The notes below the pieces were generated by a model. That model was not told the origin of the DNA. It saw only the letters and a program-made list of their open reading frames with translations, and did not search any database. From NCBI GenBank assembly GCA_037446165.1, contig JBBIJC010000113.1:1-7280 (forward strand): a stretch of DNA of 7,280 nt. Reading direction: 5' to 3'. The stretch comes from Parasulfuritortus sp037446165. Lineage in GTDB: Bacteria > Pseudomonadota > Gammaproteobacteria > Burkholderiales > Thiobacillaceae. This document shows positions 1 to 6,508 of the stretch, in pieces (the first letter of the stretch is position 1; each line of letters opens with the position of its first letter). Made by a program: the position numbers and the translations under genes.

Positions 1-26
1 GGGTTCGAATCCCCGTGGGGACGCCA
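1..26 (+). tRNA. tRNA-Glu, 3' end only (partial at the window edge)
   Basis: The window opens inside the T arm. The visible part is the end of the T stem, the TTCGAAT loop, the CCCCG 3' half of the stem, the acceptor strand TGGGGAC, discriminator G and an encoded CCA at 24-26. The implied 5' acceptor strand GTCCCCA, the T arm and the GGGGACGCCA ending match bacterial tRNA-Glu as I remember it from E. coli. The anticodon lies outside the window, so the isotype rests on the acceptor and T arm only. An intrinsic terminator follows 18 bases later, so this is probably the last gene of its transcript. Confidence 0.85.
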
Positions 27-44
27 ATATAAAATTGGCAAATC

Positions 45-77
45 AAGGGCTTGCAGCGATGCAGGCCCTTTTTCTTT
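45..77 (+). terminator. Rho-independent terminator after tRNA-Glu
   Basis: An 11-base-pair stem (45-55 with 60-70, one G-T pair) closes a four-base GCGA loop and is followed by a T-rich tail (TTTCTTT at 71-77, with the last stem bases also T). The arms are AAGGGCTTGCA and TGCAGGCCCTT. Its place just after the mature tRNA end and its orientation fit termination of the tRNA transcript. Confidence 0.85.
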
Positions 78-105
78 GTGTTGTGCCCCTGGTATGTCCT
101 TGGGC

Positions 106-129
106 TGCGCCTGGGTCACCCTGGGCGCA
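106..129. repeat. Imperfect inverted repeat in the intergenic region
   Basis: Outer arms TGCGCC (106-111) and GGCGCA (124-129) enclose inner arms GGG (113-115) and CCC (119-121) around TCA, so a bulged GC-rich hairpin can form. No T tract follows on either strand, so it is not a classical terminator. A second small inverted repeat, ATGTT-GCGT-AACAT, lies at 146-159. Neither has a function I can name. Apart from these, I see nothing between 78 and about 225. Confidence 0.4.
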
Positions 130-225
130 ATAAGCTGCGACCTTTATGTTGCGTAACATCCATCTCGAACTGGCGCCCTGCGCAATTCAACCTGGCGAGG
201 GTGCTCCGCAAATAGGTGGGTGATT

Positions 226-234
226 TGCTATAGT
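226..234 (+). promoter_or_regulatory. Extended -10 promoter for the small lipoprotein gene
   Basis: TGCTATAGT is an extended -10 element: TG, one base, then TATAGT, which differs from TATAAT at one base. There is no recognisable -35 hexamer 16-18 bases upstream, as is usual for extended -10 promoters. Transcription would start near 240-242. That is at the upstream ATG at 242 and supports the ATG at 266 as the real start of the following gene. Confidence 0.55.
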
Positions 235-265
235 CGGCAAAATGCAGAACCAGTTGGAGCGTGTG

Positions 266-427
266 ATGAAAACACTGAGAAAACTCGTGATCCTGTCCTT
301 GATTGCGGCCTTGTTTCCAGGCCTTTCTGGTTGCGCTTTGGCGGTCGGCGCGGTCATAGGGGGTACTGCGGTTTATGTGCTCAAGGACAAGGGCTATGAA
401 GTTCAGTCACCTGTCACCAAGAAATGA
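266..427 (+). CDS. Small predicted outer-membrane lipoprotein, function unknown
   Basis: The 53-residue product starts with a classic lipoprotein signal: MKTLRKL, a hydrophobic stretch, and the lipobox L20-S21-G22-C23. After signal peptidase II cleavage only about 31 residues remain, beginning C-A-L-A. The residue after Cys is Ala, not Asp, so by the Lol rule the outer membrane is the expected location. The mature part has a glycine- and alanine-rich segment (AVGAVIGG, about 26-33) and then a short polar tail ending in KK. I chose the ATG at 266 over the in-frame ATG at 242 because GGAG at 256-259 sits six bases before it and the signal then begins in the usual way. The gene stands alone, with its own promoter candidate, convergent with ftsX. 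I do not recognise a family with confidence; the GCA-glycine-rich start recalls several short proteobacterial lipoproteins of unknown function. Confidence 0.7.
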   Translation: MKTLRKLVILSLIAALFPGLSGCALAVGAVIGGTAVYVLKDKGYEVQSPVTKK

Positions 428-461
428 TCGTGGCACTGTTTTCGCCTGTGTCAGTTGCGAA

Positions 462-473
462 TGAAACGTTTCA
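462..473. promoter_or_regulatory. Perfect 12-base palindrome, Cra/FruR-like operator candidate
   Basis: TGAAACGTTTCA reads the same on both strands and has the central CG typical of LacI-family operators. It equals the consensus half-sites I remember for Cra/FruR. It sits in the convergent gap between the lipoprotein stop and the ftsX stop, away from any promoter I can see. A chance palindrome of this length is not rare in a window of this size, so regulatory function is only a possibility. Confidence 0.25.
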
Positions 474-519
474 GGTTGACGTCGCTTTTGCTCTGCTGGC
501 CTAAGGTGTTTTCTTTGGC

Positions 520-1419
520 CTAATTCATGCGCTGCAGGCTGTAGTTGACCGCCAGGAAGGCGCCAAGAAAGCCGAGCAGGGATGAGGTGGCAAGTATGAT
601 TGCCGCTTCCGCTGGGCCAAGTCCCAGCAAGTCGAGGTGCCCACTCCAGGCTAGGGCCAGCCGATCCAGGCTGGCGGTCATGGCATGCAGGCTGCCGGAG
701 ACGATGAGCCAGCCGGCAAGCCCGCCCAGCAAGCCCTGCAAGACTCCGAAATAGAGAAATGGCCGGCGAATGAAGCGGTTGGTGGCGCCGATCAGTCGGG
801 AGACTTCGATCTCATCGCGAGCCGCATAGATCTGCAGGCGGATGGTGTTGCCGGTGATGGCGGCCAGGGCCAGGCCGAGCAGGCCCGTCATCAGCCAGAC
901 CAGATTGTGGCCGAAGTCGAGCAGGGCGGTGAGGCGACGGGCCCAGTCGGTGTCCATGGCCAGATGATCGACCCCAGGTAGCAGTTTGAATTGCTGGGCC
1001 AGACGCTCCATGTTATCGGCATTGCTGTCATTCGGAGTGATGGCGATGGCATCGGGCAGGGGGTTTGCGCTCAAGCCGGAGGTCAAGTCCGAAAGACCTG
1101 CGTCCTTCAGGTGTTTCAGACCGTCGTCGCGCGAGACGAAGCGGGCATGTGCGACGCCTGGCATTCCTTCCACCTTCTGGACCAGCTGGCGGCCCTTGTC
1201 CTGGCTCAGGTCAATGTCCAGGAAGAGGGTGATTTCCGGCTGGGTGGGCATGCCGCCGGCCAGCCGGTCGATATTCTTCAGTGCAACGTACAGCCCGGCG
1301 GGCAGGCTGAGGGCGATGCCGATGACCAGGATGCTGAACAGTGCCGCGAACGGCCCCTCGGCCATGCGTTTCGTCGCCAGGTTCAGGCTGTGCAGGTTAT
1401 GGTCGACCCAGGCCTTCAT
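520..1419 (-). CDS. ftsX: Cell division protein FtsX (membrane subunit of the FtsEX complex)
   Basis: FtsX is the inner-membrane partner of the ATPase FtsE. In proteobacteria FtsEX joins the divisome and activates periplasmic peptidoglycan hydrolysis through EnvC-type factors. The 299-residue product shows the family layout: a short cytoplasmic N-terminus, a first membrane segment at about 24-46, a periplasmic domain at about 50-165, then three membrane segments at about 171-192, 221-245 and 270-293. The stretch RDEIEVSRLIGAT (201-213) between segments two and three is the conserved cytoplasmic region of FtsX. The protein lacks the long N-terminal extension of E. coli FtsX (about 350 residues), which resembles betaproteobacterial forms. 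The frame is open much further upstream, but the ATG at 1419 overlaps the ftsE stop as ATGA, has GGAAAGG at a good distance (1427-1433), and gives the expected MKAWxxxH start. It is the last gene of the leftward operon, and I see no clear terminator after it. Confidence 0.95.
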   Translation of the reverse strand: MKAWVDHNLHSLNLATKRMAEGPFAALFSILVIGIALSLPAGLYVALKNIDRLAGGMPTQPEITLFLDIDLSQDKGRQLVQKVEGMPGVAHARFVSRDDGLKHLKDAGLSDLTSGLSANPLPDAIAITPNDSNADNMERLAQQFKLLPGVDHLAMDTDWARRLTALLDFGHNLVWLMTGLLGLALAAITGNTIRLQIYAARDEIEVSRLIGATNRFIRRPFLYFGVLQGLLGGLAGWLIVSGSLHAMTASLDRLALAWSGHLDLLGLGPAEAAIILATSSLLGFLGAFLAVNYSLQRMN

Positions 1420-2069
1420 GACGCGACCTTTCCGTTGGCCAGTGCAATCCTCCGGCCGCCGTAGCGTTGGATCAGGTCCTGGTCGTGTGTAGTCAGGATC
1501 ACTGTGACGCCGACCTGATTGAATGCCTTGAACATGTCCATGATGTCGCGCGCGTATTGCTCGTCGAGGTTGGCGGTCGGCTCGTCGGCCAGCAGCAGCG
1601 GAGGCCGGCTGACGATGGCGCGAGCGATGCACAGGCGTTGCTGTTCGCCGCCGGACAGGGTGATGGGCCGGGCCCGTTCCTTGTTGAGCAGGCCGACCTT
1701 GTCGAGCGCGGCGCGGACCCGCTTGCCGGCTTCGTGGCCACTCATGCCCTGGATGTGCAGCGGCAGCAGGACGTTGTCATGCACCGAGCGGTCATAGAGC
1801 AGTTTGTGGTCCTGGAAGATCAGGCCGATGTTGCGCCGGACATAGGGCAGGGCGGAACGGCGGATGCGGCCCAGATTCTGGCCGCTGACCGTGACTACGC
1901 CCGAGGTCGGCCGCTCGATGGCGGCGATGAGCTTGAGCAGGGTGCTCTTGCCGGCGCCGGAGTGGCCGGTCAGGAAAATCAGTTCGCCGCGCTCTATGGT
2001 CAGGTTGATCCCGGACAGGGCTTCATGGCCGCCGGGGTAGCGTTTGACGACGTCGGAAAGCTCGATCAT
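1416..2069 (-). CDS. ftsE: Cell division ATP-binding protein FtsE
   Basis: FtsE is the cytoplasmic ABC-type ATPase of the FtsEX complex. ATP use by FtsE is thought to change FtsX shape and so control septal cell-wall hydrolysis rather than to move a substrate. All ABC motifs are present in the 217 residues: Walker A GHSGAGKST (35-43), Q-loop Gln86 in IFQDHKLL, signature LSGGEQQR (138-145), Walker B LLLADE (158-163) with catalytic Glu163, D-loop ANLD (166-169) and H-loop His195. YDRSVHDNV (92-100) is the usual FtsE stretch after the Q-loop. Length agrees with the family (about 220). The ATG at 2069 overlaps the ftsY stop by four bases, and the gene's own stop overlaps the ftsX start in the same way, which points to translational coupling along ftsYEX. 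Confidence 0.96.
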   Translation of the reverse strand: MIELSDVVKRYPGGHEALSGINLTIERGELIFLTGHSGAGKSTLLKLIAAIERPTSGVVTVSGQNLGRIRRSALPYVRRNIGLIFQDHKLLYDRSVHDNVLLPLHIQGMSGHEAGKRVRAALDKVGLLNKERARPITLSGGEQQRLCIARAIVSRPPLLLADEPTANLDEQYARDIMDMFKAFNQVGVTVILTTHDQDLIQRYGGRRIALANGKVAS

Positions 2070-3217
2070 GACTCACCAAACAGTGCGTCGACGAACTCGT
2101 CGACCTTGAACGGTTGCAGGTCGTCCAGGCCTTCGCCGATGCCGATGAAACGGACCGGGATGGGCTGGCGCTTGGCCAGGGCGGCGATGGTGCCACCCTT
2201 GGCGGTGCCGTCCAGCTTGGTCAGGACCAGGCCGCTGACCTGGACTGCGTCGTTGAAGGCCTTGACCTGGGTCAGCACGTTCTGGCCGGTGTTCGAGTCG
2301 AGCACCAGCAGGACTTCATGCGGCGCGGTCGGGTCGGCCTTCTGGATGACGCGGCGCACCTTCTTGATCTCTTCCATCAGGTTGAGCTGGGTCGGCAGAC
2401 GGCCGGCGGTATCGGCCAGGACGATGTCGATGCCACGCGCCTTGGCCGACTGGACCGCATCGAAGATCACGGCGGCGGGGTCGTTGCCCTGGCCGCCGAC
2501 CACTTCAACATGGTTGCGTTCGCCCCAGACCGCGAGCTGTTCGCGCGCAGCGGCGCGAAAGGTGTCGCCGGCGGCGAGCAGCACGCTCTTGCCTTCCAGC
2601 TGGAAGCGCTTGGCCAGCTTGCCGATGGTGGTGGTCTTGCCCGCGCCGTTGACCCCGGCCAGCATGATCACGAAGGGTTTGGCGGTGGTCGTGTCGAGCG
2701 CCTGCTCAAGCGGCTGCAACAACTCGGCCAGAATGTCCTTCAGCGCGGTACGCAGTTCGGAGGCGTCGGTCAACTTGTTGCGCTTGACCCGGGCGCGGAG
2801 TGCGTCGAGCAGGTACTCTGTCGCCTCCACGCCGACATCGGCGGAGAGCAGGACGGTCTCCAGTTCCTCGTACAGCGCATCGTCGATCTTGGCGTGGCCG
2901 CCGAGCAGCTCGCCAACCGGCGTGGTCAGCACGGTGCGGGTCTTGCTCAGGCCGGACTTGAGTCGTTGGGCCCAGGTCGATTTGGGCCGGGAATCGGCTG
3001 GCGCCGGTTCGGCCTGGACGGCTTCAGCTTCAGCCTCGGGCTCGATGGGTTCGTCCTCGGGGAAGTCGGGCCAGATGATTTCGCCCTCGGCTTCCTCGGG
3101 CAGAAACAGTGGAACCTCGGCTGGAACGTCCTGCAGCGACTCGTCCAGAAGATCTTCGGCCTGGGCGGCTTCGGACGGGGTGGGGGTTTTGCGTGATTTG
3201 AAGAAACCAAACGCCAT
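2066..3217 (-). CDS. ftsY: Signal recognition particle receptor FtsY
   Basis: FtsY is the SRP receptor GTPase. It docks with Ffh on ribosomes making inner-membrane proteins and passes them to the Sec translocon. In the 383-residue product, residues 1 to about 85 form the acidic, proline-rich A domain, with a basic FGFFKSRK start that fits membrane targeting. The N domain spans about 85-180 and the G domain follows. GTPase motifs are all there: G1 GVNGAGKTT (188-196), DTFRAAA (218-224), G3 DTAGR (269-273), G4 TKLDG (333-337) and the closing GIGE (359-362). The frame can be opened 11 codons earlier at a TTG (3250), but I chose the ATG at 3217 because it gives the usual MAFGFFK-type start; the Shine-Dalgarno sequence is weak at both. 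It is the first gene of the ftsYEX operon, divergent from the peptidase operon 70 bases away. Confidence 0.96.
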   Translation of the reverse strand: MAFGFFKSRKTPTPSEAAQAEDLLDESLQDVPAEVPLFLPEEAEGEIIWPDFPEDEPIEPEAEAEAVQAEPAPADSRPKSTWAQRLKSGLSKTRTVLTTPVGELLGGHAKIDDALYEELETVLLSADVGVEATEYLLDALRARVKRNKLTDASELRTALKDILAELLQPLEQALDTTTAKPFVIMLAGVNGAGKTTTIGKLAKRFQLEGKSVLLAAGDTFRAAAREQLAVWGERNHVEVVGGQGNDPAAVIFDAVQSAKARGIDIVLADTAGRLPTQLNLMEEIKKVRRVIQKADPTAPHEVLLVLDSNTGQNVLTQVKAFNDAVQVSGLVLTKLDGTAKGGTIAALAKRQPIPVRFIGIGEGLDDLQPFKVDEFVDALFGES

Positions 3218-3287
3218 GGGATAGGGTCTAGTGGATGCGTTATCGAGCAATGAATTTTATCATGCGGACAAGTCACGAAAGGCGCGT
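3218..3287. promoter_or_regulatory. Divergent promoter region between ftsY and the M16 operon
   Basis: This 70-base spacer must carry the promoters of both operons unless they lie inside genes. AT-rich ATTTTATCAT (3254-3263) offers TATCAT (3258-3263) as a rightward -10 and, on the other strand, TAAAAT (3254-3259) as a leftward -10. I find no convincing -35 for either. The implied starts, near 3270 rightward and 3247 leftward, would leave short leaders consistent with the chosen ATGs at 3288 and 3217. Confidence 0.35.
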
Positions 3288-4667
3288 ATGAAAATGAATC
3301 GAAGTTTGATCGGCTGCTTGGCCGTGCTTTGCCTGGTGGCAGAGCCCGCCCTGGCCGAGACCGTGGAGCGGACGCTGGACAATGGCATGAAGGTGATCGT
3401 CAAGACCGACCGGCGCGCGCCGGTGGTGGTCAGCCAGGTCTGGTACAAGATCGGCAGCATGGACGAAACCGTCGGCCGGACCGGCGTCACCCATGCCCTG
3501 GAGCACATGATGTTCAAGGGTACCAGGAAGGTGCCGGGCGCCGAGTTCTCCCGGCTGATCGCGGCGGCCGGCGGCGAGGAGAACGCCTTTACCGCACGCG
3601 ATCACACCGCCTACTTCCAGACCTTGCCGGCCGACCGGCTGGAACTGTCGATGCGTCTGGAGTCGGACCGAATGGTCAATCTGACCCTGTCGCCGGACGA
3701 GTTCAAGCGCGAGATCCAGGTGGTCATGGAGGAGCGCCGCATGCGTACCGAGGACAACCCGCAGGCCAAGCTGTACGAGGCGCTGATGTCAACGGCCTAT
3801 GCAGCCTATCCCTACCACAACCCGGTGATCGGCTGGATGAACGACCTGAAGAACATGACCATCGCCGATATCCGGCAGTGTTATCACGACTGGTACGGTC
3901 CCAACAACGCAACCCTGGTGGTGGTGGGCGATATCGATCCGGACCGGGTCTTCGAGCTGGCCAGGAAGTATTTTGGCGCCATACCGGCTCACGACCTGCC
4001 GGAACGCAAGGTCATCACCGAGCCCGAACAGATCGGTCTGAAGCAGGTCAACATCAAGGCGCCGGCCAAGCTGCCGGAGGTGATCCTGGCCTGGAAGGCG
4101 CCGCGCCTGAATGATGCGGTCCACGATAGCGACCCGTATGCCCTGGAAGTGTTGTCCGGCATTCTGGACGGCAACGATTCGGCCCGGTTGTCCAAGTCGC
4201 TGGTCAAGGAGCAGCAGATCGCGGTCGACGTCGGCGCCGATTACGACCCGATTTCACGCGGCCCCGAACTGTTCCTGGTTCAGGCCACCCCAGCCGAAGG
4301 CCATTCGGCAGCCGAACTGGAAGCGGCGCTCAAGGCTGAAATCAAACGCGTCCAGGATCAGGGCGTGGAGCAAAAGGAACTCGACCGGGTCAAGGCCCAG
4401 GTCCTGGCCAGCCAGGTATTCCAGCGGGATTCACTGTTCTATCAGGCGATGCTGATCGGCCAGTGGCAAACCGCCGGCCTGCGCTGGCAGGATATCGACA
4501 TCCATCTGGCCCGCTTGAGGGAGGTGACCGCAGCGCAAGTGCAGGATGTGGCCAAACGCTATTTCATCGACGATCACCTTACGATTGGCACCCTTGACCC
4601 GCAACCCCTGCCCAAGGGCCAGCCCTTCGCCCAGCCCTTCTCATTCGGAGGCGGCAATGTTCGCTAA
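3288..4667 (+). CDS. M16 family zinc metallopeptidase, catalytic subunit, exported
   Basis: This is a pitrilysin/insulinase-type (M16B-like) peptidase of 459 residues. A signal peptide runs to about residue 23 (cut after ALA, before ETV), so it should act in the periplasm. The inverted zinc motif is intact: His69, Glu72 and His73 in THALEHMMFKGT, with Glu149 in VMEERRM as the likely third zinc ligand. Residues about 24-230 form the first M16 domain and about 240-440 the second. In the second domain the R-x3-Y pair that helps bind substrate in M16 enzymes is missing: the aligned positions look like Gln309 and Val313. The start at 3288 is preferred because AAAGG (3278-3282) precedes it by five bases and the signal peptide begins there; the open frame starts earlier at 3231. 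The gene overlaps the next M16 gene by 11 bases, and the two products probably act together. Natural substrate unknown. Confidence 0.92.
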   Translation: MKMNRSLIGCLAVLCLVAEPALAETVERTLDNGMKVIVKTDRRAPVVVSQVWYKIGSMDETVGRTGVTHALEHMMFKGTRKVPGAEFSRLIAAAGGEENAFTARDHTAYFQTLPADRLELSMRLESDRMVNLTLSPDEFKREIQVVMEERRMRTEDNPQAKLYEALMSTAYAAYPYHNPVIGWMNDLKNMTIADIRQCYHDWYGPNNATLVVVGDIDPDRVFELARKYFGAIPAHDLPERKVITEPEQIGLKQVNIKAPAKLPEVILAWKAPRLNDAVHDSDPYALEVLSGILDGNDSARLSKSLVKEQQIAVDVGADYDPISRGPELFLVQATPAEGHSAAELEAALKAEIKRVQDQGVEQKELDRVKAQVLASQVFQRDSLFYQAMLIGQWQTAGLRWQDIDIHLARLREVTAAQVQDVAKRYFIDDHLTIGTLDPQPLPKGQPFAQPFSFGGGNVR

Positions 4668-5982
4668 ACGTCTGGCCCTACTGGGTCTGCTTTTTTTTGT
4701 CTCGGTCAATGCCTGGGCCGGCCTGAACATCCAGCGCTGGACCACGGCACAGGGCGCACGGGTCTATTTTGTCGAAAATCATGACCTGCCGATGCTCGAT
4801 GTCAATGTCGGCTTTGCCGCCGGCAGTGCTTACGATACGCCTGAAAAGGAGGGCCTGGGTGGCCTGACCCAGGCCCTCATGAGCCTGGGCGCCGGGCCCT
4901 GGAACGAGCAGCAGATTGCGGAACGGCTGGCCGATGTGGGCGCCCAGATGGGCGGCTATTTCGAGCAGGACCGGGCCGGCTTCACCTTGCGCACGCTGAG
5001 TAGCGCAAAGGAACGGGATCAGGCGCTGTCGGTGCTGGAAGCGGTGCTGTCCAGACCGGCCTTCCCCGAAACCGTGGTGGAGCGGGAAAAGGCGCGTGCC
5101 CTGGCCGGCCTCAAGGAGGCGGCGACCAAGCCGGAATATCTGGCCGACCGGGCCTTCACGGCGGCGATCTATCCGGGTCAGCCGTATGGCCTGCCGGCGG
5201 ATGGCTCGGTTGAGACGGTGGCCAAGCTGACCCGCGCCGATCTGGCAGGTTTCCATGCTCGGTATTACCGGGCGGCGGACATGGCGGTCGCCATCATGGG
5301 CGACATCGACCGGGCCGGCGCGGAACGGCTGGCGAGCCAATTGGCTGACAATCTGCCGCAGGGTGCGGCCCCGCCCCCCCCGCCCAAGGTGGCCGAGCTC
5401 ACGGCCGGCAAGGAACAAGTCATTGCCCATCCGGCCAGCCAGAGTCATATCCTGATCGGCCAGCCGGGCATGACCCGTGACGACCCCGACTATTTCCCCC
5501 TGCTGGTCGGCAACTACGTCCTGGGCGGAGGCGGTTTCGATTCACGCCTGACCAAGGAAGTGCGCCAGAAGCGCGGCCTGTCGTACAGTGTGTACAGCTA
5601 TTTCATGCCCCTGGCCGACAAGGGCCCGTTCCAGTTGGGTCTGCAGACCCGGCGCGAGGCGACCGATGAGGCCCTGAAGGTGGTGCGCGATACCTTGAAT
5701 CGCTTTCTGGCCGAAGGGCCGACCGAAGCCGAGTTGAAGCAGGCCCAGGACAATCTGGTGAGTGGGTTTCCGCTGCGGATCGACAGTAACAGCAAGATCC
5801 TCAGCTACCTGGCCATGATGGACTTTTACCGGTTGCCGCCGGACTGGCTGGAGACCTATCCCAAGAAGGTGGCAGCGGTCACCCGCGAACAGGTGGTGAA
5901 GGCGATGCGCGCCCGGCTCAAGCCCGAAACCATGGTCACGGTGATCGTGGGCGGCCAGCGTGGCGCGAGCGAAGCCAAGTAA
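4657..5982 (+). CDS. M16 family peptidase homologue without the zinc site, partner subunit
   Basis: The 441-residue product has a signal peptide (MFAKRL, hydrophobic core, probable cut after AWA at residue 21) and two M16 domains joined by a five-proline linker (239-243). Aligned with the upstream peptidase, the zinc motif is lost: Gln72, Met75 and Ser76 stand where His, Glu and His should be (TQALMSLG). The second domain has a glycine-rich loop GGGGFDSRL (290-298) and the R-x3-Y pair Arg306/Tyr310 in KRGLSYSVYSYF. This fits the non-catalytic half of a two-subunit M16B enzyme, as in mitochondrial processing peptidase and some bacterial pairs. GGAGG at 4647-4651 sets the ATG at 4657, inside the end of the upstream gene, so translation is probably coupled. 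Eight-base runs of T (4691-4698) and of C (5374-5381) lie within the gene. Confidence 0.92.
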   Translation: MFAKRLALLGLLFFVSVNAWAGLNIQRWTTAQGARVYFVENHDLPMLDVNVGFAAGSAYDTPEKEGLGGLTQALMSLGAGPWNEQQIAERLADVGAQMGGYFEQDRAGFTLRTLSSAKERDQALSVLEAVLSRPAFPETVVEREKARALAGLKEAATKPEYLADRAFTAAIYPGQPYGLPADGSVETVAKLTRADLAGFHARYYRAADMAVAIMGDIDRAGAERLASQLADNLPQGAAPPPPPKVAELTAGKEQVIAHPASQSHILIGQPGMTRDDPDYFPLLVGNYVLGGGGFDSRLTKEVRQKRGLSYSVYSYFMPLADKGPFQLGLQTRREATDEALKVVRDTLNRFLAEGPTEAELKQAQDNLVSGFPLRIDSNSKILSYLAMMDFYRLPPDWLETYPKKVAAVTREQVVKAMRARLKPETMVTVIVGGQRGASEAK

Positions 5983-6508
5983 CCAGCTGCGCATCATCGG
6001 CGGCGAATGGCGGCGTCGGATCGTGCGCTTTCCCGATCTGCCGGGCCTGCGCCCGACGCCGGACCGGGTCCGGGAAACGCTGTTCAACTGGCTCGGCCAG
6101 CGCCTGCATGATCAGCGCTGTCTGGACCTGTTCGCCGGCAGCGGCGCGCTGGGCTTCGAGGCGGCTTCCCGCGGCGCGCGCGAGGTGGTGCTGGTCGAGC
6201 GGGACGGTCAGGCTCTCAAATGCCTGCGGGAAAACCGGACCCTGCTGGGCGCCGAGCAACTCCAGGTGGTGGCCGGTGAGGGGCTGTCCTTTCTGGCCAG
6301 TGATTGCGGCCAGTTCGACGTGATTTTCCTGGACCCGCCGTTCGCCGCGGATTTGTTGCAGAGCGCGCTAAGCAGGGCGGCGACACATCTCGCGCCAGGG
6401 GGTAAAATCTACATCGAGTTCGGCAGCCGGCCTGATCTTGATGGCTGGCAGGTCCTGCGTGAGGGCCGTGCCGGTTTGTCGCATTTCTGCTTGCTGGAGC
6501 CCGCTTGA
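5960..6508 (+). CDS. rsmD: 16S rRNA (guanine(966)-N(2))-methyltransferase RsmD
   Basis: RsmD uses S-adenosylmethionine to methylate N2 of G966 of 16S rRNA in the 30S subunit. The 182-residue product shows the family marks in order: the N-terminal QLRIIGGEWRRR (9-20), RPTPDRVRETLFNWL (31-45), the SAM-binding motif DLFAGSGALGFEA (56-68), an acidic ribose-binding position in LVERD (78-82), and the catalytic motif DPPF (125-128). Length is normal. The start is a GTG 23 bases inside the end of the upstream M16 gene. It is the only possible start, since a stop codon lies in frame at 5942 and the conserved NQLRIIGG begins eight codons in. Its Shine-Dalgarno sequence is weak, so it probably relies on coupling to the M16 gene. 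rsmD beside coaD is a common proteobacterial arrangement. Confidence 0.95.
   Translation: MARAKPSNQLRIIGGEWRRRIVRFPDLPGLRPTPDRVRETLFNWLGQRLHDQRCLDLFAGSGALGFEAASRGAREVVLVERDGQALKCLRENRTLLGAEQLQVVAGEGLSFLASDCGQFDVIFLDPPFAADLLQSALSRAATHLAPGGKIYIEFGSRPDLDGWQVLREGRAGLSHFCLLEPA

Noticed and set aside
498..523. Hairpin GGCCTAAG/CTTTGGCC and direct repeat TGGCCTAA (497-504, 516-523) at the ftsX stop as a terminator
   Set aside because: The stem has a T-T mismatch and neither strand has a T tract after it, so it does not meet the form of an intrinsic terminator.
1420..1632. A 71-codon N-terminal extension of ftsX
   Set aside because: It lies wholly inside ftsE in another frame and is Arg/Pro-rich. 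The ATG at 1419 with ATGA overlap and a Shine-Dalgarno sequence gives a normal FtsX start.
2114..3196. A 360-codon open frame on the + strand antisense to ftsY
   Set aside because: Its composition (Gly, Leu, Gln, Asp repeats) mirrors the ftsY codons read backwards; it has no motif and no ribosome binding site that stands out.
1467..3224. A 585-codon open frame on the + strand across ftsE and ftsY
   Set aside because: It is antisense to two genes with complete, unmistakable motifs. Its translation is low-complexity, rich in Ser, Ala, Arg and Gly, and shows no domain. Long antisense frames are common in GC-rich coding DNA.
3329..4114. A 261-codon + strand frame within the first M16 gene
   Set aside because: It is an out-of-frame shadow rich in Gly and Arg. 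The overlapping M16 frame has a signal peptide and a full zinc motif.
4678..5448. A 256-codon - strand frame antisense to the second M16 gene
   Set aside because: It has no recognisable domain and is rich in Arg, Gly and Leu, as expected of an antisense shadow of GC-rich coding DNA.
4657..5982. Second M16 gene as a decayed pseudogene because the zinc motif is gone
   Set aside because: The frame is full length, has a strong ribosome binding site and signal peptide, and keeps the glycine loop and R/Y pair. Loss of only the zinc ligands fits a specialised partner subunit.
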